Source: Lepiota brunneoincarnata (taxonomy: Eukaryota; Basidiomycota; Agaricomycetes; Agaricales; Agaricaceae). Taken from it: a stretch of 64,000 nucleotides of DNA. The notes beneath the pieces were generated by a model. The model made no database searches, was not told where the DNA came from, and worked only from the letters and a program-made list of their open reading frames with translations. The translations under genes were made by a program, and so were the position numbers. This document shows positions 1 to 11,687 of this stretch, piece after piece. Numbering within the stretch: the first letter of the stretch is position 1; the number at the start of each line of letters is the position of its first letter. Location: positions 211,637 to 275,636 of the forward strand of contig JAEBUN010000048.1 in the NCBI GenBank assembly GCA_023014365.1, in the 5' to 3' direction.

Positions 1-24
1 TTCTCATTTTGTTGATTATATTAG

Positions 25-3000
25 CTCCCTTCGCGAGATAACTGGGCGTTCCAAGTCGACTGGTGTCCTCGTAACCCAGATCTTCTGGCGACTGCCTTTT
101 TTGACGGCACGATCGGAATTCACTCGATCCAGTCCACCAACGAGCTTTCAGCGGCTGACGACCGTTCTGCTGTCCCAAAGGCCGACGGTTCTGATATCTT
201 CGATACTCCTGGTTTCTCCCGCGCGGCACAAGGTGGAACTCTATCCCTTAAGCAGCCCCCCAAGTGGCTTCGTCGTCCCGTATCCAGCTCATTCGGATTC
301 GGTGGCAAGCTCATTACCGTCTCTAATCTCCCGTCTGCACAAGGCAAACATCAGAGTGGTGTTGTTCACATTCGCCATATTGTCACAGAGCAGGATCTGG
401 TCGATCGGGCTACTGGTCTTCAAACTGCGGCTGAGGAGGAGTCCCTCAAGTTGTTCGCAGAGGGCAAATCGAATGACATTAAGGCCAACAATGAGGGGTG
501 GAAAGCACTTCTCAGCTTGTTTAATGCCAACTCCAGAGATGAATTAGTGACCCTCCTCGGCTTTTCCAAAGCAGAAGTAGCTGCCCGTGTGGCAGAGGCA
601 GTCGAAAACCTTAGGCTTCCCAGATCGCCCCTGGACGAAGATGCCACCGAAGAACGCACTCATGAACCTGTGGTCTCTTTTGCGGAGCCGGAAAGCGAAG
701 AGCTTTCTGACGAAGATGGTGCTGGTGAAAAGACGCCGTCAGAAGTTAGTGCAAGTGCTATTTCTGACGCAGCTAGCGGACTTCGCGCGGACGGAGAATC
801 AACGACAACAGTTCCCAGCCTTTTCGGCGATGACGTTGGGTTCGGCGCTCCTCAGCCCGATACTGGTGCTGATTTCTTCAGCACTGTTGCTGTCGCACGA
901 AGCGATGGCGAACCACACCCTCTACACGTTCCCCATACCAACTATGGCATAGACTCTTCCGTTGCTGCCACTATAGGCTCAGGACCATCCTCTGTGACCT
1001 CTGAGCTTTCGAAAAACAACAGCTTCAAGATTTACCCTGCCGACGAATCAGAGACAGATCGTTTAGTAACAAAAGCCCTTGTCCTAGGAGACTTCGACTC
1101 AGCAGTTTCCCTTTGTCTGTCCTCCGAGCGGTACGCAGACGCAATTCTACTCGCTGTCCGCGGTGGGCAGGACCTCCTTAAGCGCACACAAAAGGCATAC
1201 TTCGAACGTCGGACCACCGCTCTCCCTTATCTCCGGCTCTTCCAATCCATTGTCACTGATGATCTCGCCGATATCGTCCAAAATGCCGATTTGCAGGAAT
1301 GGCAGGAAATATTTGTCGTGTTATGCACTTTTGCAAGCCCAGAAGAGTTCCCTGGCCTGGCAGAACAGTTGGGCTCTCGTCTCGAATTCCAGTTCGCTGT
1401 CTCTAAGGACTCTGATGATTTCGAAAGCCATACAGAAGCAAGTGTGTATAGGAAGAATGCGACGCTCACTTACCTTGCTGCCGCTCGCCTCGAGAGACTT
1501 GTCCACATCTGGAGCGAGGAGTTATCTGAGGAAGAGAAGAGTCTGGTTGCAGGCGACAGTCACTCGGCTAGTTCATACTACTCAGCACACGCCCATGCAT
1601 TACAGAGCTTCATCGAGAAGGTGACGGTATTCCGCTCGGCGACGAAGTACGAAGACGAAGACTTAATTCCTGCCGCAGTACCCTCAACCGTCGACACTGC
1701 GGCGGTCAGGACCTACAAGTTGGCCAGCCTGTATGATCGCTACTTCGAATACGCCAACTTTTTGTCGACCCAGGGACTAGTCAAGGAGGCATTGGCCTTC
1801 ATCAAGCTAACTCCACCGGAATACAAAGGCTCAAGCGGTTCTGATCTAGCAGCTGAAAGAGAGAGAATCATTGCTGCTACCGGTTCTGCACCCGTTGCAA
1901 GCACTAGCCGGCCTGCAGTTGCTCCTGTAGCCGCTCAACCCCATCCACGGCAGAAACCATACGGATACGCAACAGCCCAGGCCGCCCCTACCTCTTTGTC
2001 AGGACCTTATGGCTATGCGCAGCCTGCGGCTCCTGCTTCTGGACCTTATGCCCCCACAAATACCGGTGGGCATCCACTTTCAACAACAGCAGACCCCTAT
2101 ACTTCAGGCACCGGCGCGTATAATCCAAGTGCATCACTTACCCAACCCCCTCACCTCCGGGCCCAACCTAAGGCTACTGTCCCCCCGCCTCCACGACCTA
2201 CAAATGGTCCTACTAGCACTGTCACCCCATCACAGCAGCCTAAGCAGCAGGACAATAGCGGTTGGAACGATGCCCCTGTCATTTCCCCAGCACGGACTCC
2301 TGCCAATGCCAACGTTGCCAAACCTGCGGCCATCGTCGCCCCATTCCCAAATGCTACCTCCTCCCCAACGGGATCCCCATATATTGGACAGGGAACCAAC
2401 CTTCCTCCTCTCAGGCCGGGAAGTGTTCAGGGGCGTCAGCCGATACCTCCGCCTCCAGCCGGCCAGCGTATAGCCGGGCCCCCTCAACCACCGCATCCGG
2501 GATTGTCGCCTCACGTCCGACCACCTCCAACGAATGCTGGACCCCCTGGTGCCGCACCGACGAGGATGATGTCGCCAGGAGGTCAACAAACGCAATTGCC
2601 TCCTCGACAGCCAACACCATCGCAGTACGGTCCCCCCCCACGAGGCCCTGCCCCTGGACAAACACCACCTCCATTTGCAAGGCCACCTCATGCCGGGCAA
2701 CCGCCTTATACTCACATGGCACCCCCGCCACCAGGCCCCAGCCACCCAGGTGAATACGCCCCGCCGGCAGCTTCTGGGCATTACGCCCCTCCACCGGTCC
2801 CCCAGCAGCCAAGTCCTTACGCCCCTCCCCATCAGCAGCAAGGACCTGGGCCTTATGCGCCAGCGAGTGGACCTGTCCAACAACACCTGTCAGGACCTTA
2901 CCCACCGCCACCAGGTAGTGGGTCATTGCAACCCCCACCACCAGCCGGAGGACCTCCTGGGGGCCCCCCCCGCGCAGGTTCTGCACCTGGAGCGGCGTCT

Positions 3001-3549
3001 GCCCCCGCGAAGGCTCAGCCCCCACCACCCAAGTATCGTATGTTGATTTGGTTCGCATTAGCTTCAGATATTGAGTGCTGACTCATCCCCATAATAACAG
3101 CTCCTGGGGACCGGAGCCATATTCCTGAATACGTGAGACCGGCGTACCAGGTTTTAAGTGAACAGCTAGAAAGGTTAAAACAAACGACACCAGTGAGTTT
3201 GCCATCGACATTGATGCCTAAAAACTTAGTTGAGCTGACTTTGTGGATGCCACAGCCTCAGCAAAAACGACTCGTTGAGGACCTTGAGCGACGTGTAAAT
3301 CCGCTGTTTGATGCCTTGAACTGCGAGACCCTCTCGAAACCTGTTGTAGAGCAGCTGGTTGTCCTAACGAAAGGTTCGTCCCGATCTCATAGTTATTCAA
3401 TCGTTGACTGATGAGTTACGATAGCCATGGCAGCACGTGATCGCCCCGCTGCGCTGGCAATCCATGTCGACCTTCTCACCCGCGGATCGCAGACAGATGA
3501 TATTGCGTTGTGGATGTCGGGCGTCAAGCAATTGATCATGCGGCTGTAA
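25..3549 (+). CDS. SEC31: SEC31, COPII outer-coat subunit (3' part of gene)
   Basis: Subunit of the COPII outer coat that, with SEC13, cages vesicles leaving the ER. The gene is already running at the window start. Exons read are <25..3037, 3101..3373 and 3425..3549. An intron appears to end at TTAG (21-24), followed by the last WD-type repeat (NWAFQVDWCPRNPDLLATAF, about 52-111), the SEC31 signature before the helical region. Then come the alpha-solenoid (about 1020-1860), a long Pro/Gln/Gly-rich linker (about 1900-3030), and the conserved C-terminal helical domain encoded by the last two exons, ending in WMSGVKQLIMRL. The introns (3038-3100 starting GTATGT; 3374-3424) restore frame exactly at the conserved PPGDRSHIPE and ARDRPAALAIHVD blocks. 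The 5' half (WD40 propeller) lies outside the window. The open frame from 451 is only an internal part of this gene. Confidence 0.93.
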
Positions 3550-6133
3550 AAAGTAGGGTAGTACAGATTTCGATAGACTACACCCCCCTATACGATGTTT
3601 CTCGTAGACTTGATTTGATTGATAAATTGGATTTCATCGTTTCCTCTGCCTCGTGCCCCTGAGATCAAGCCTACCTCGCGATACAAGTGAACTGTAGCGA
3701 ATTGCAAATACCAAGCACATCATGCTCCTTCCTCTCGTACGCATTTAGATTGACTTAGCGGCCTCGAGCAGCTCATACACCCTCGTCAATTCGTCCCCCG
3801 CGTCACGTCCGTCATTCACTCCGCAGAGATCTATCTTTGGTGATCATGGCACAGGCGGAAACTGACCGTTAGTCTCATGTCGTATGTAGCATTAGGGGAA
3901 TTAATTGTGGAGAGCATGGTCGAGAAGCGGCACCCAAAGAACTGACAGCTTCTAAATAATCCATATTAGCCGTAATACCGAAACCATACGTAGATATTCA
4001 TCTATTTCGAGATGTATTTTTTCCATCACGATAGCCAGGAAAAGGCCAGGCGTTGAGCTCGCAAGCTCACGTCGAGCCGTTTATCCTGACATACTACTTA
4101 TGAAGCATGATGCACTCCACTCTTACCGCCCAGCGCTCCCAGCCGCCACCCCCCTGCTTACTCTCCCTGCCCAGAGTATGGTACTGAGTAAACCTTCATT
4201 CTCTAAATCCCCCAATATTTGCAAGATTTCCGCCTTTCCCCGGAAACCGGAAACCTAAAATTGCACACGAATTGACACTGTTCCCCAAATGTACTCGTTC
4301 GGAATTCGAAAGGGAAAAGTGGTCCTTCCTACGTACATATCACACATTCCTAGTTATTTACACACCACCATCGACTACTCCGTACTGACGTGATCCTCGT
4401 TCGAGAAGAAAAATGGTATACGAACATGGCTAACAAATCTATCTTGTAAGTTGTTACCGTCGTTGAGCCGCGGCGAAAGACATCAGTCCTTTGGTCAAGA
4501 GCGTACATCGGATTTACTTGCATATTGCCTTTGTTCTAATCATCCATGAATCAAGCTAGAGGACGATGACCTGCTTGCGGGTCGGTGACAGGTTGAGGCA
4601 CGGAATGTGCGAACTCATGAATGTAGAATGTACTATGATACAGTAAGCTCCAGGAACAGCCCACAACTGGCCTTTGCGGATTTTGGCTAGCCTGCTTGCC
4701 GTATTTCCCCATTTCCCATCCACATAGGTAGTCCTTCCACAACTGTTGTTCCTTTCTCCTTCATCTGCCGGGATTGGATCTGGTGTTTTCCCAGGATACA
4801 TTGCAAAGGCCATTGCAAAATGATCGACATAGCCTTGACGGGCCAGTAGGTCTCAGCTTGCAAGACTATGGATGGTATTTCTCCATCACTGTGACAAACT
4901 GACAATCCCGAAAAGCCCCATCTTGACACTTGAATTAGGGGAAAAGGTGTCTGGGCGATCTCTGATTCGTCATGGGCACCTCGGACCATGAGGGTGCGTA
5001 CCCGTTGCTATCGTTGTGCTGGGACGGCACCATTGACTTTTTGGCAGTTTTGACAGCTTCGGGAATGCCATCGTAGCATTTGGTTGAACTTTTTGATTGG
5101 CGGTGATTGCTTGACAGACTGAAATCTCCCGGCACCTCCGACTCGACTAGTTCTCCCTGCCCACCGGAGATATGGAACGCATATATAACGCATGGTGTCT
5201 AGTATTGGTCAATTATTTCCGGGCACACATGGGGACGTCGGGTTCTGTCTTGTGATTGTGGCAATTTGACATTGTGTCGGACGGGGCGATCGGAACAATC
5301 GAAAAAGTGGTAGTTATGAACGTCGGAAAAGGGGTTACTCCATGTGTACACCACACTAGACTTGCGGCTCAATCGCGTCCAGTAATGAGGCCCCGGAATT
5401 GTACTTGGCAACGATGTGGGCATCTGTCAGTTGATAATCGAGTCGCATGCCATGGGTGCGTTGTGGTGACAAGTTGGTACTACTTAGAATTGTAATAGAC
5501 ATGATAAACTACGGTCCGCTTGCAGTTCTGGCCATCCGAACGGGCAACCAGGGGCGAGTAACACGCCAATTATGTGGCCTGTGAAGGCTCGTTCAAGTCG
5601 GACGTGGCGGGTGCCCTGATGGGCGCTGTGTAGGAAAGTCGTCAGCTGTTCCTGTTCAGTTACTTGTCTGAGATCTGGGCCCTCAGATTTGACAATGAAT
5701 ACTACGTTATAAGTGAATCTGTTTTGTTGATTACATCTGCGATCCCCGCAAAGATGTACAGGAAGTGGGCGACGGTACTTGAATGCTGGCAGCAGTTTGA
5801 TAAATGGGATTTGTTTGGCTTGGAGATAAAGAAAAAATAGATGTAGATGAGTTAGATTGTGGGATACCGCTGAGCAAGGTTCGGAATGTAGCCTAGCCCC
5901 CTCAATTGGTTTGTGCCTTAGTGCGTATATGCACAATCTTGCAAATATAATACAACGGTCGTATTTTGTTTGACATAGCCATAAGATTACGCAGGGGATG
6001 GGCCTAGACGGCGGAGTCTTTCAATTAAGATCGCGAAAATATACATTTTATAAAGTACAAGTAAAAAAACTACTATAATAATACACGAATATCCCAGGGA
6101 GAAACCACAAATGGCGATTATGCATGAGGGCAA
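3550..6133. other. Intergenic, 2.6 kb; possible gene relic on the - strand
   Basis: Contains the convergent 3' flanks of SEC31 and the P450. On the - strand between about 5190 and 4550, several overlapping short frames look weakly protein-like. One contains SNGYAPSWSEV; another reads CIIVHSTF and, in a shifted frame, FYIHEFAHSV, which has an HExxH-like pattern. I could not join these into a gene with credible splice sites. They may be a decayed gene or chance. Nothing else is recognised. Confidence 0.3.
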
Positions 6134-8232
6134 CTAGAGACCCAACACTTGGGTAACCTTGTCATGACGGGGACTCATCCTGATACGGAAAGGTACAGGT
6201 GAGCGACCGGAAAGGCCGTCGTATTCCTTGAGATCGATAGGCTCTCCTGGAATTTCCTCCATCTTAAACGCCCACAGCATGCGTGAGATGGCGAGAAAGA
6301 CTTCGCGTTCGGCAACCCACATGCCAGGGCAGATGCGTCGGCTGTATGTAATAGAAGCAAAGGAGGGAAGGTCAGATGTGAAAGCATGTAGTGCAAATTG
6401 TAGTGCACTTACCCAACTCCGAACATCCAGTGATCGCGTTCCATTGCGTTGGCAAGATTAGCAGATTCAGAGGAGAGGGTGCCATCATTGATATAACGTT
6501 CAGGCTATCAAGAGAAGGAATGTCAGCAATCAGGGAACCTTGTTTACACTCGTGGCTGATTGACTGACATTAAAGGTGTGAGGTTCGGGATGACGTTGGG
6601 GGTCGTGGTGCATTGTGTACTAGAAAGGATGTCAGATGTTGGACAGCAGTGGTGCAGGACTGGAAATACTTACGGTGTTTAGGACGAGGACAGTGTCCTT
6701 GGGAATGAACTGGCCGCGGTATGTGAAGTCATCAGTGTTGACGTGAGGAGTGCCAAGCCAAAATGGGTTATGGCACCGTTCGACTTCCTGAAAACAAACC
6801 TATGGGTTGGTAAGAGTGATGGTTGCGCGGTGATCGACGTACCTTGATGATAGCATGGATATAGGGCAAGTTCTTCTCATCTTCGATCGTCGGGAGACGG
6901 CTGCGGCCAACCACTCTGTCGAGCTCCTCGTGTGCCCTTTGCTGAATGTGTGGGTAGGCGGGGATCAGTGCTGAGAACCATTGCATGATGGATGCAGTCT
7001 GATATTGTTAGTCGGCTTCCGGAGCCCCGAACAAAGGTGGACATACTGTTTCAACGCCGCCGATCATGAATGCTGAGCAAAGTATAGCCATGTCGGTAGA
7101 GTCAAGGTCTTCCTCCTCCCGGCACTCCAACATGATTTTGACCAAACAGTCGGGGACTTTTTCTCCACGCTTTATGCGAGCCTCAATCTCCTTGATCATA
7201 CCACCGTAGGTCTCTACCAAGCCTGCATGTAGGTTTTTACCACGTGTGGTCATGTAGTTTGGTATATGTTGAAGGAGGGGGACGAAGTCGGTCAGATTAG
7301 ATACCGGACCGGTGCAGTTCCTGTGGGTCACCAAAGAGGGAAGTTCAGCCGGAAATCTCGTGGAGACCGGATCTGTGGACGACAGCGCACGCACATGAAC
7401 TCGCGAGATAATTTGAGTGCACGTCCGACAAGGGGGTGATTGATATCGTCCGTGCGAATGCCAAAAACAATCGTGAGCATGTTGTTAAGTGAACAACGAC
7501 CGGCGTGGGGCTGGGGGTTGATGGGAGCCAAGCCAGCTTTACCGTAGGCATACAGGTCCTGTACGAGGACCGTGGCTTCGTAGTCGAGGACGTCTGTGTA
7601 GCCTTCAACGGCGGCCTTGTTGAGCCAGTACGTCGCGATGCGGCGGTGCTTCCTCCTAAAGAAGCGTGGGAGCCGGAGAGAATATGATTTAGGAAGGAGC
7701 AAGAATAGCACATCAGAAATTTGACTGCGAAGGGTGTGACAGAGTAGTTACCATCGATCATTATACGGAGTCGCGGTGATACCACGTCCAGCGAAAATGG
7801 TTTTGGATTTAAGGAACATTTCTTTGCGGGATGAGAAGATTGCGCCGTTGGTGACCATGAGGTCCTTGACAATATTGGGATCGGATATAATCACGAATAA
7901 TTGGTCACCGAGCCACAGAGAATATAGCGATCCATAGCGTTTGGCCCAGTAGTCGAGGGTAAGTTCGGGGTAACGAGTGAGGAAGGGGAACGAGCCTAAT
8001 ACGGGGAATGAGGGCGTAACGGGTGTAAGTTTTCACAAGACATACCAACTATTGGAAGACCGAAGGGTCCATGGGGGATCGGGTTCCCTTCCTTGTCGAC
8101 GAGTTTCCGGCGTGAGTTGTAACTTTGTGTGAGAAGATAGAGGGTGGCGGTGACGAGAGTTGCCAGTAAGAGGAATCGAGGGTGGAGGTTGGAGGTAGAT
8201 ATGGCGGATAACCAGCTCGGGTATGATTCCAT
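6134..8232 (-). CDS. Cytochrome P450 monooxygenase, 9 exons
   Basis: Haem-thiolate monooxygenase, probably ER-anchored; substrate not predictable. Exons on the - strand: 8232..8046, 7995..7752, 7655..7395, 7320..7047, 6998..6843, 6787..6674, 6619..6569, 6504..6413, 6341..6134. They total 1587 nt (528 aa), normal for the family, and every junction keeps frame. Start 8232 is chosen because it puts one hydrophobic anchor (FLLLATLVTATLYLL) before the proline-rich hinge HGPFGLPIVG; an in-frame ATG at 8343 would add 37 unlikely residues. Landmarks: I-helix GGVETTAS spanning the exon 4/5 junction (Glu in place of the usual Asp), K-helix EVER after the 6788-6842 intron, PERF-like NPERY, and haem loop FGVGRRICPG across the last intron. 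It is divergently transcribed from the HPP gene over a 917-bp spacer. CYP family not assigned. Confidence 0.93.
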
Positions 8233-9149
8233 TATAAAAGGTTTAATGAGGGTCGTCGTGAAGGTGAGGGATACTATGGTTCTTGGTGTTTGTCCAAGAA
8301 GTGAGGATAGAAGTTGATGGAAAGGTCGTGTCAAGGCCCTCACTATTTATCTTGTGCTAGCCGTGTGCCAATACTCCATGTGAGTGTGGATACTGATGCC
8401 TAGCCATGTTGTTTCGGAGAAACGCCTTGATGTTTGCCCTCAAGTCCGACGTCGCTTGGAGCGGCAGCGGGTGGGTATGGTGTAAGGGGTAGAGGTTTGT
8501 TTCGTATCCGCGTGGAAGGAGCGGGGGGCGTCGTCGGTCTCGAGGCACGATCTTTTCCGGAGTTGTGGAGGCTAAGTATCTGGGACGAGCGAAAAATGCA
8601 GGAATACAAGGTGGAACCGCCCAGGTGATACCCAACCTAACCTTCCGTTTTTCTACTTACCCGCCCAATCAACTGGGCAGCTCCCGATACATAAACCGCC
8701 CCGACACGGGATACCTTCATTTCGCTCCCTCGGTATTAGATATGTCCATTAGTGCATACAGAAGCACCTATCAACAGCTGTTTTGCACGGCGCTCGGAGA
8801 CTGGGCGTGCTGCGGGATGTTTCTGCACGAGGATCACTAGGACTAATCTGTGGATTTTATTTTTTGATAGTTGCCCCCAACCTTTGGCGGCGGGGAGCTG
8901 GCGGTTGATGGCGCTGATGACAGATCCGCGTGTCGGTGTGTGTGTGTGTGTGTTTTTCTTCTTGATACGTATGACGCTACTGCCCAGAATAGCGCCCGAA
9001 GAAGAAGAAGCCGCGGCGAAGATTGAAATCTGATGTAGATAGCTTACCTCAGCGGGTTGCGTGCTTAGCACGGCTTTACCCGGTTCCCATTTTATCTGGT
9101 CGGAGACGTATCATAAACCTCGCTTTGCCTGTGGAAGAGTCCCAGAGCC
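8233..9149. other. Divergent promoter region (P450 / HPP gene)
   Basis: A 917-bp spacer between two divergent genes. It holds a (GT)n run at about 8935-8952 and GAAGAAGAAG at about 8998-9010. Short frames here show no family resemblance and no exon-like continuity. No RNA gene seen. Confidence 0.5.
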
Positions 9150-10016
9150 ATGTCCAGAAACATCCTCGCCAGTCTGCCGCCTTGGATCAGCAGGTGGCTT
9201 GGCTTCCGTGCCAGCCCGCCCCCCAAGAGATCCGACTATATCATCTGGTTCTGGTCTTTCATAGGCGCTTTTTGCGCCATCTCGGTCATCCAGGCGGTGT
9301 TTGAGCAAGCGCAGTACTTCGTCCAGCGGAGAGTACCCACCATCATCGCTAGTTATGTGAGTTTGCTTGGCAGACTCTGCCGTTTCCCGAATTCTTGACA
9401 TCGTTACACATTGCTAGGGTGCCTCAGCAGTCTTGGTATACGGTACAGTCGAGGCACCCTTTGGGCAACCAAGAGCGCTGTTTGGAGGGCATTTCTTTGG
9501 TGCACTTGTTGGCATCATCATCACTAAATTATTTCACCTGTTGCCCACCGAGAAACGGTTCGAGGAGCTGGCATGGTTGGCGGCGTCTCTGTCTTGTGCT
9601 GCATCAGTCGTGGTGATGCAAATCACTGGAACTGTGCATCCTCCTGCAGGTAAGCGATCTTATCACTGCTCAAGAGCCTTCCGATAAGACCATCACGATG
9701 GACAGGCGCAACGGCACTCCTTCCTGCTGTCAGTGCAGAGGTTCGCGACATGGGGTGGTACTACCTTCCTGTTGTCCTCCTCTCCTCGGCGCTAGCGTTG
9801 GGCGTTGCACTCCCGATTAATAACATTCAGAGGAGATACCCTGTGTATTGGTTACAGCCGGCTGCACCTGCAAAGGTCTTAACTCCGGCGTCTGCTGCTC
9901 CGCCTGAGATGGATGCTATAATGAAGCCGGAGGCAGAAATGCCGACGCCTAGCGATATTACTCGCCCGAGCAGCACAGAGCCTAAGCCCGTATTTGATGC
10001 CATCTCTGCAGTGTAA
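9150..10016 (+). CDS. HPP-family integral membrane protein
   Basis: Small multi-span membrane protein of the HPP family, named after its His-Pro-Pro motif. Some plant and cyanobacterial members carry nitrite; the fungal role is unclear. Exons 9150..9356, 9418..9649, 9706..10016 give 249 aa. The first intron (9357-9417) splits the core so that IIASY joins GASAVLVYGT; the second (9650-9705) falls inside HPPAGATALL, the family signature. About four or five hydrophobic segments are visible: WFWSFIGAFCAISVIQAV, FGALVGIIITKLFHLL, WLAASLSCAASVVVM, YYLPVVLLSSALALGVAL. The C-terminal ~60 residues are Pro/Ala/Glu-rich and probably disordered. The start chosen is the first ATG of the open frame, just before RNILASLPPWISRWLGF. 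Confidence 0.9.
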
Positions 10017-11687
10017 AGTTGTTTATGGTGGATTGCCGTTATTTTACATTACAACACCTGGACGGAAATGTAATTACAATTAGCGAGGCTCCTGAGAAAA
10101 CATATTTATGTGACATTCCGGAGCGCTTAGGCACTGCTGGTAGATCTGGTGGTACGGGGGATATGTGAGTGGCGCGGGGTTTCCTATGGCGTCTTTGAAA
10201 TTCATAGGAAGGCGTGGTCATTGTAGGGCTGTTCAAAAATAGACCGCTCCTCGACCCTGTCCTCTACCTTACGTCGCTACGGTGCCCGAAGACTGGAAAC
10301 ATTTAGTGTTCTGCACCAGCGGCGCTCGCTGATCGTGATCGACCGGACAATCTTGTAAACAAGTTGAAACCCTGGTTTCCTACCCCCCGAGTAATATGCA
10401 TCCCGAACTGAACACTCATTTTTGTCGGAATACCGGGCACACGCTCGAGACCTGAGCCCGCGGTCGCATATTCTATAAACCCGCGCCTCGTAATTTTGGG
10501 TCATTCCCTTTCATCTTTCTCTTCAGCCTGATCATCTCTCGCACTCTCTCTCTTCTCTTTCTCACAATGTTCCCGACATAGTAAGAAGGTTAAATTTATA
10601 TCAGGGACACAAACTACATAGCTCGACCCCCATATCATTGACCTTAGCACAGGTATTTGGGCCAAGATCAACAAATTCCTGTAATGCATACGTAGCCTCT
10701 GTTGTGTGCCGCACAGCACAGTGAGCTAAGGTAGCTACGAATGACTTGGAGTCCTCAAGTGGAAATCGTTCGTCGCGGTTGCGATCGGTTCCTTTCCGGT
10801 ATATGGCTTCACACCTATTTGGTGCACGTTTGCGGTGCGCAAAAATAACGCGTGGCCCTTTAATACCTAACAAGTAATGTACTACGGCCCTCATCACTCC
10901 CCATCTCAACTCTGTCGTAGAGATTGTAAAGTGCGAATATCGCAAATCTCTTCCTGCAAACCACTCTCCTCATCTCACAGGATTCAAGGTCGCCGGTACA
11001 CCAAGCTCGGTATGTTGGAGAGCGCTATCATTCGTTGCTTGTTTTTGCGTTTGTTTATTTTCGGATGGAGGGATCCTTCGCAGATAGAAAGATTTTCTAA
11101 CAAAATCCCACCGCACTACACGCTTTCTTGTGTGTATGTGTGCCCATTCACACCTAGATGTCTCTTGTGCCCACAGTTGCACCTTAGTGCTCCCACAAAT
11201 TCTCTTCCCAGCTTTACTATACCTCATGCTTCTGATATTAATTTTGGCATTCACGTTCTCATGTTCTCCAGTCTTGTTTTACTATCTCGTGGACTGGGGT
11301 TAATTGAACTACTTGGTCCCTTCACTCCGCTTCCCCATCCTTCTCTTTCTCTCGCATTCTTGCCCCCTGTCGTCCCCTGCTCTGCTACTGTTGACGGCGA
11401 GTCCTTTCCCGAATTTTAATCCTCTACGGATTGCGTTTTGAGGTCTTGTAGGACGCGCCTCCGGCTAGGTGCAGTTGGCATCCTGTAGGTCTGTTGTAAG
11501 ATACTCGCTCATCATCAGGAACCCGGAGAGACGGGCGCTCCCAGCATATCACTTCCCGCTTCAGGTCGAATGCAGTCGCAACTTCGAGATTTCCCACAAA
11601 CTGTCAAAGGGGCGCTTGAGAAGTTGAGGATTAACGCCTAGGCTTGGACGAGCATTCCCATGCTTTGCTGTAACTCTTCTGCCCTTA
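10017..11687. other. Intergenic, 1.7 kb
   Basis: Region between the HPP gene and the first four-TM paralog. The longest frame (10877-11419, +) has no recognisable domain, is Ser/Leu/Phe/Cys-rich as expected for pyrimidine-rich leader DNA, and lies upstream of the next gene, so I read it as non-coding or 5' UTR. No RNA gene or repeat seen. Confidence 0.5.

Noticed and set aside
2230..3058. Long - strand frames opposite the SEC31 proline-rich exon
   Set aside because: Shadows of a GC-biased repetitive Pro/Gln-coding exon. No domain and no splice logic.
10877..11419. 180-codon + strand frame upstream of the first four-TM gene
   Set aside because: Composition typical of pyrimidine-rich untranslated DNA, no family resemblance, no exon-like ends.
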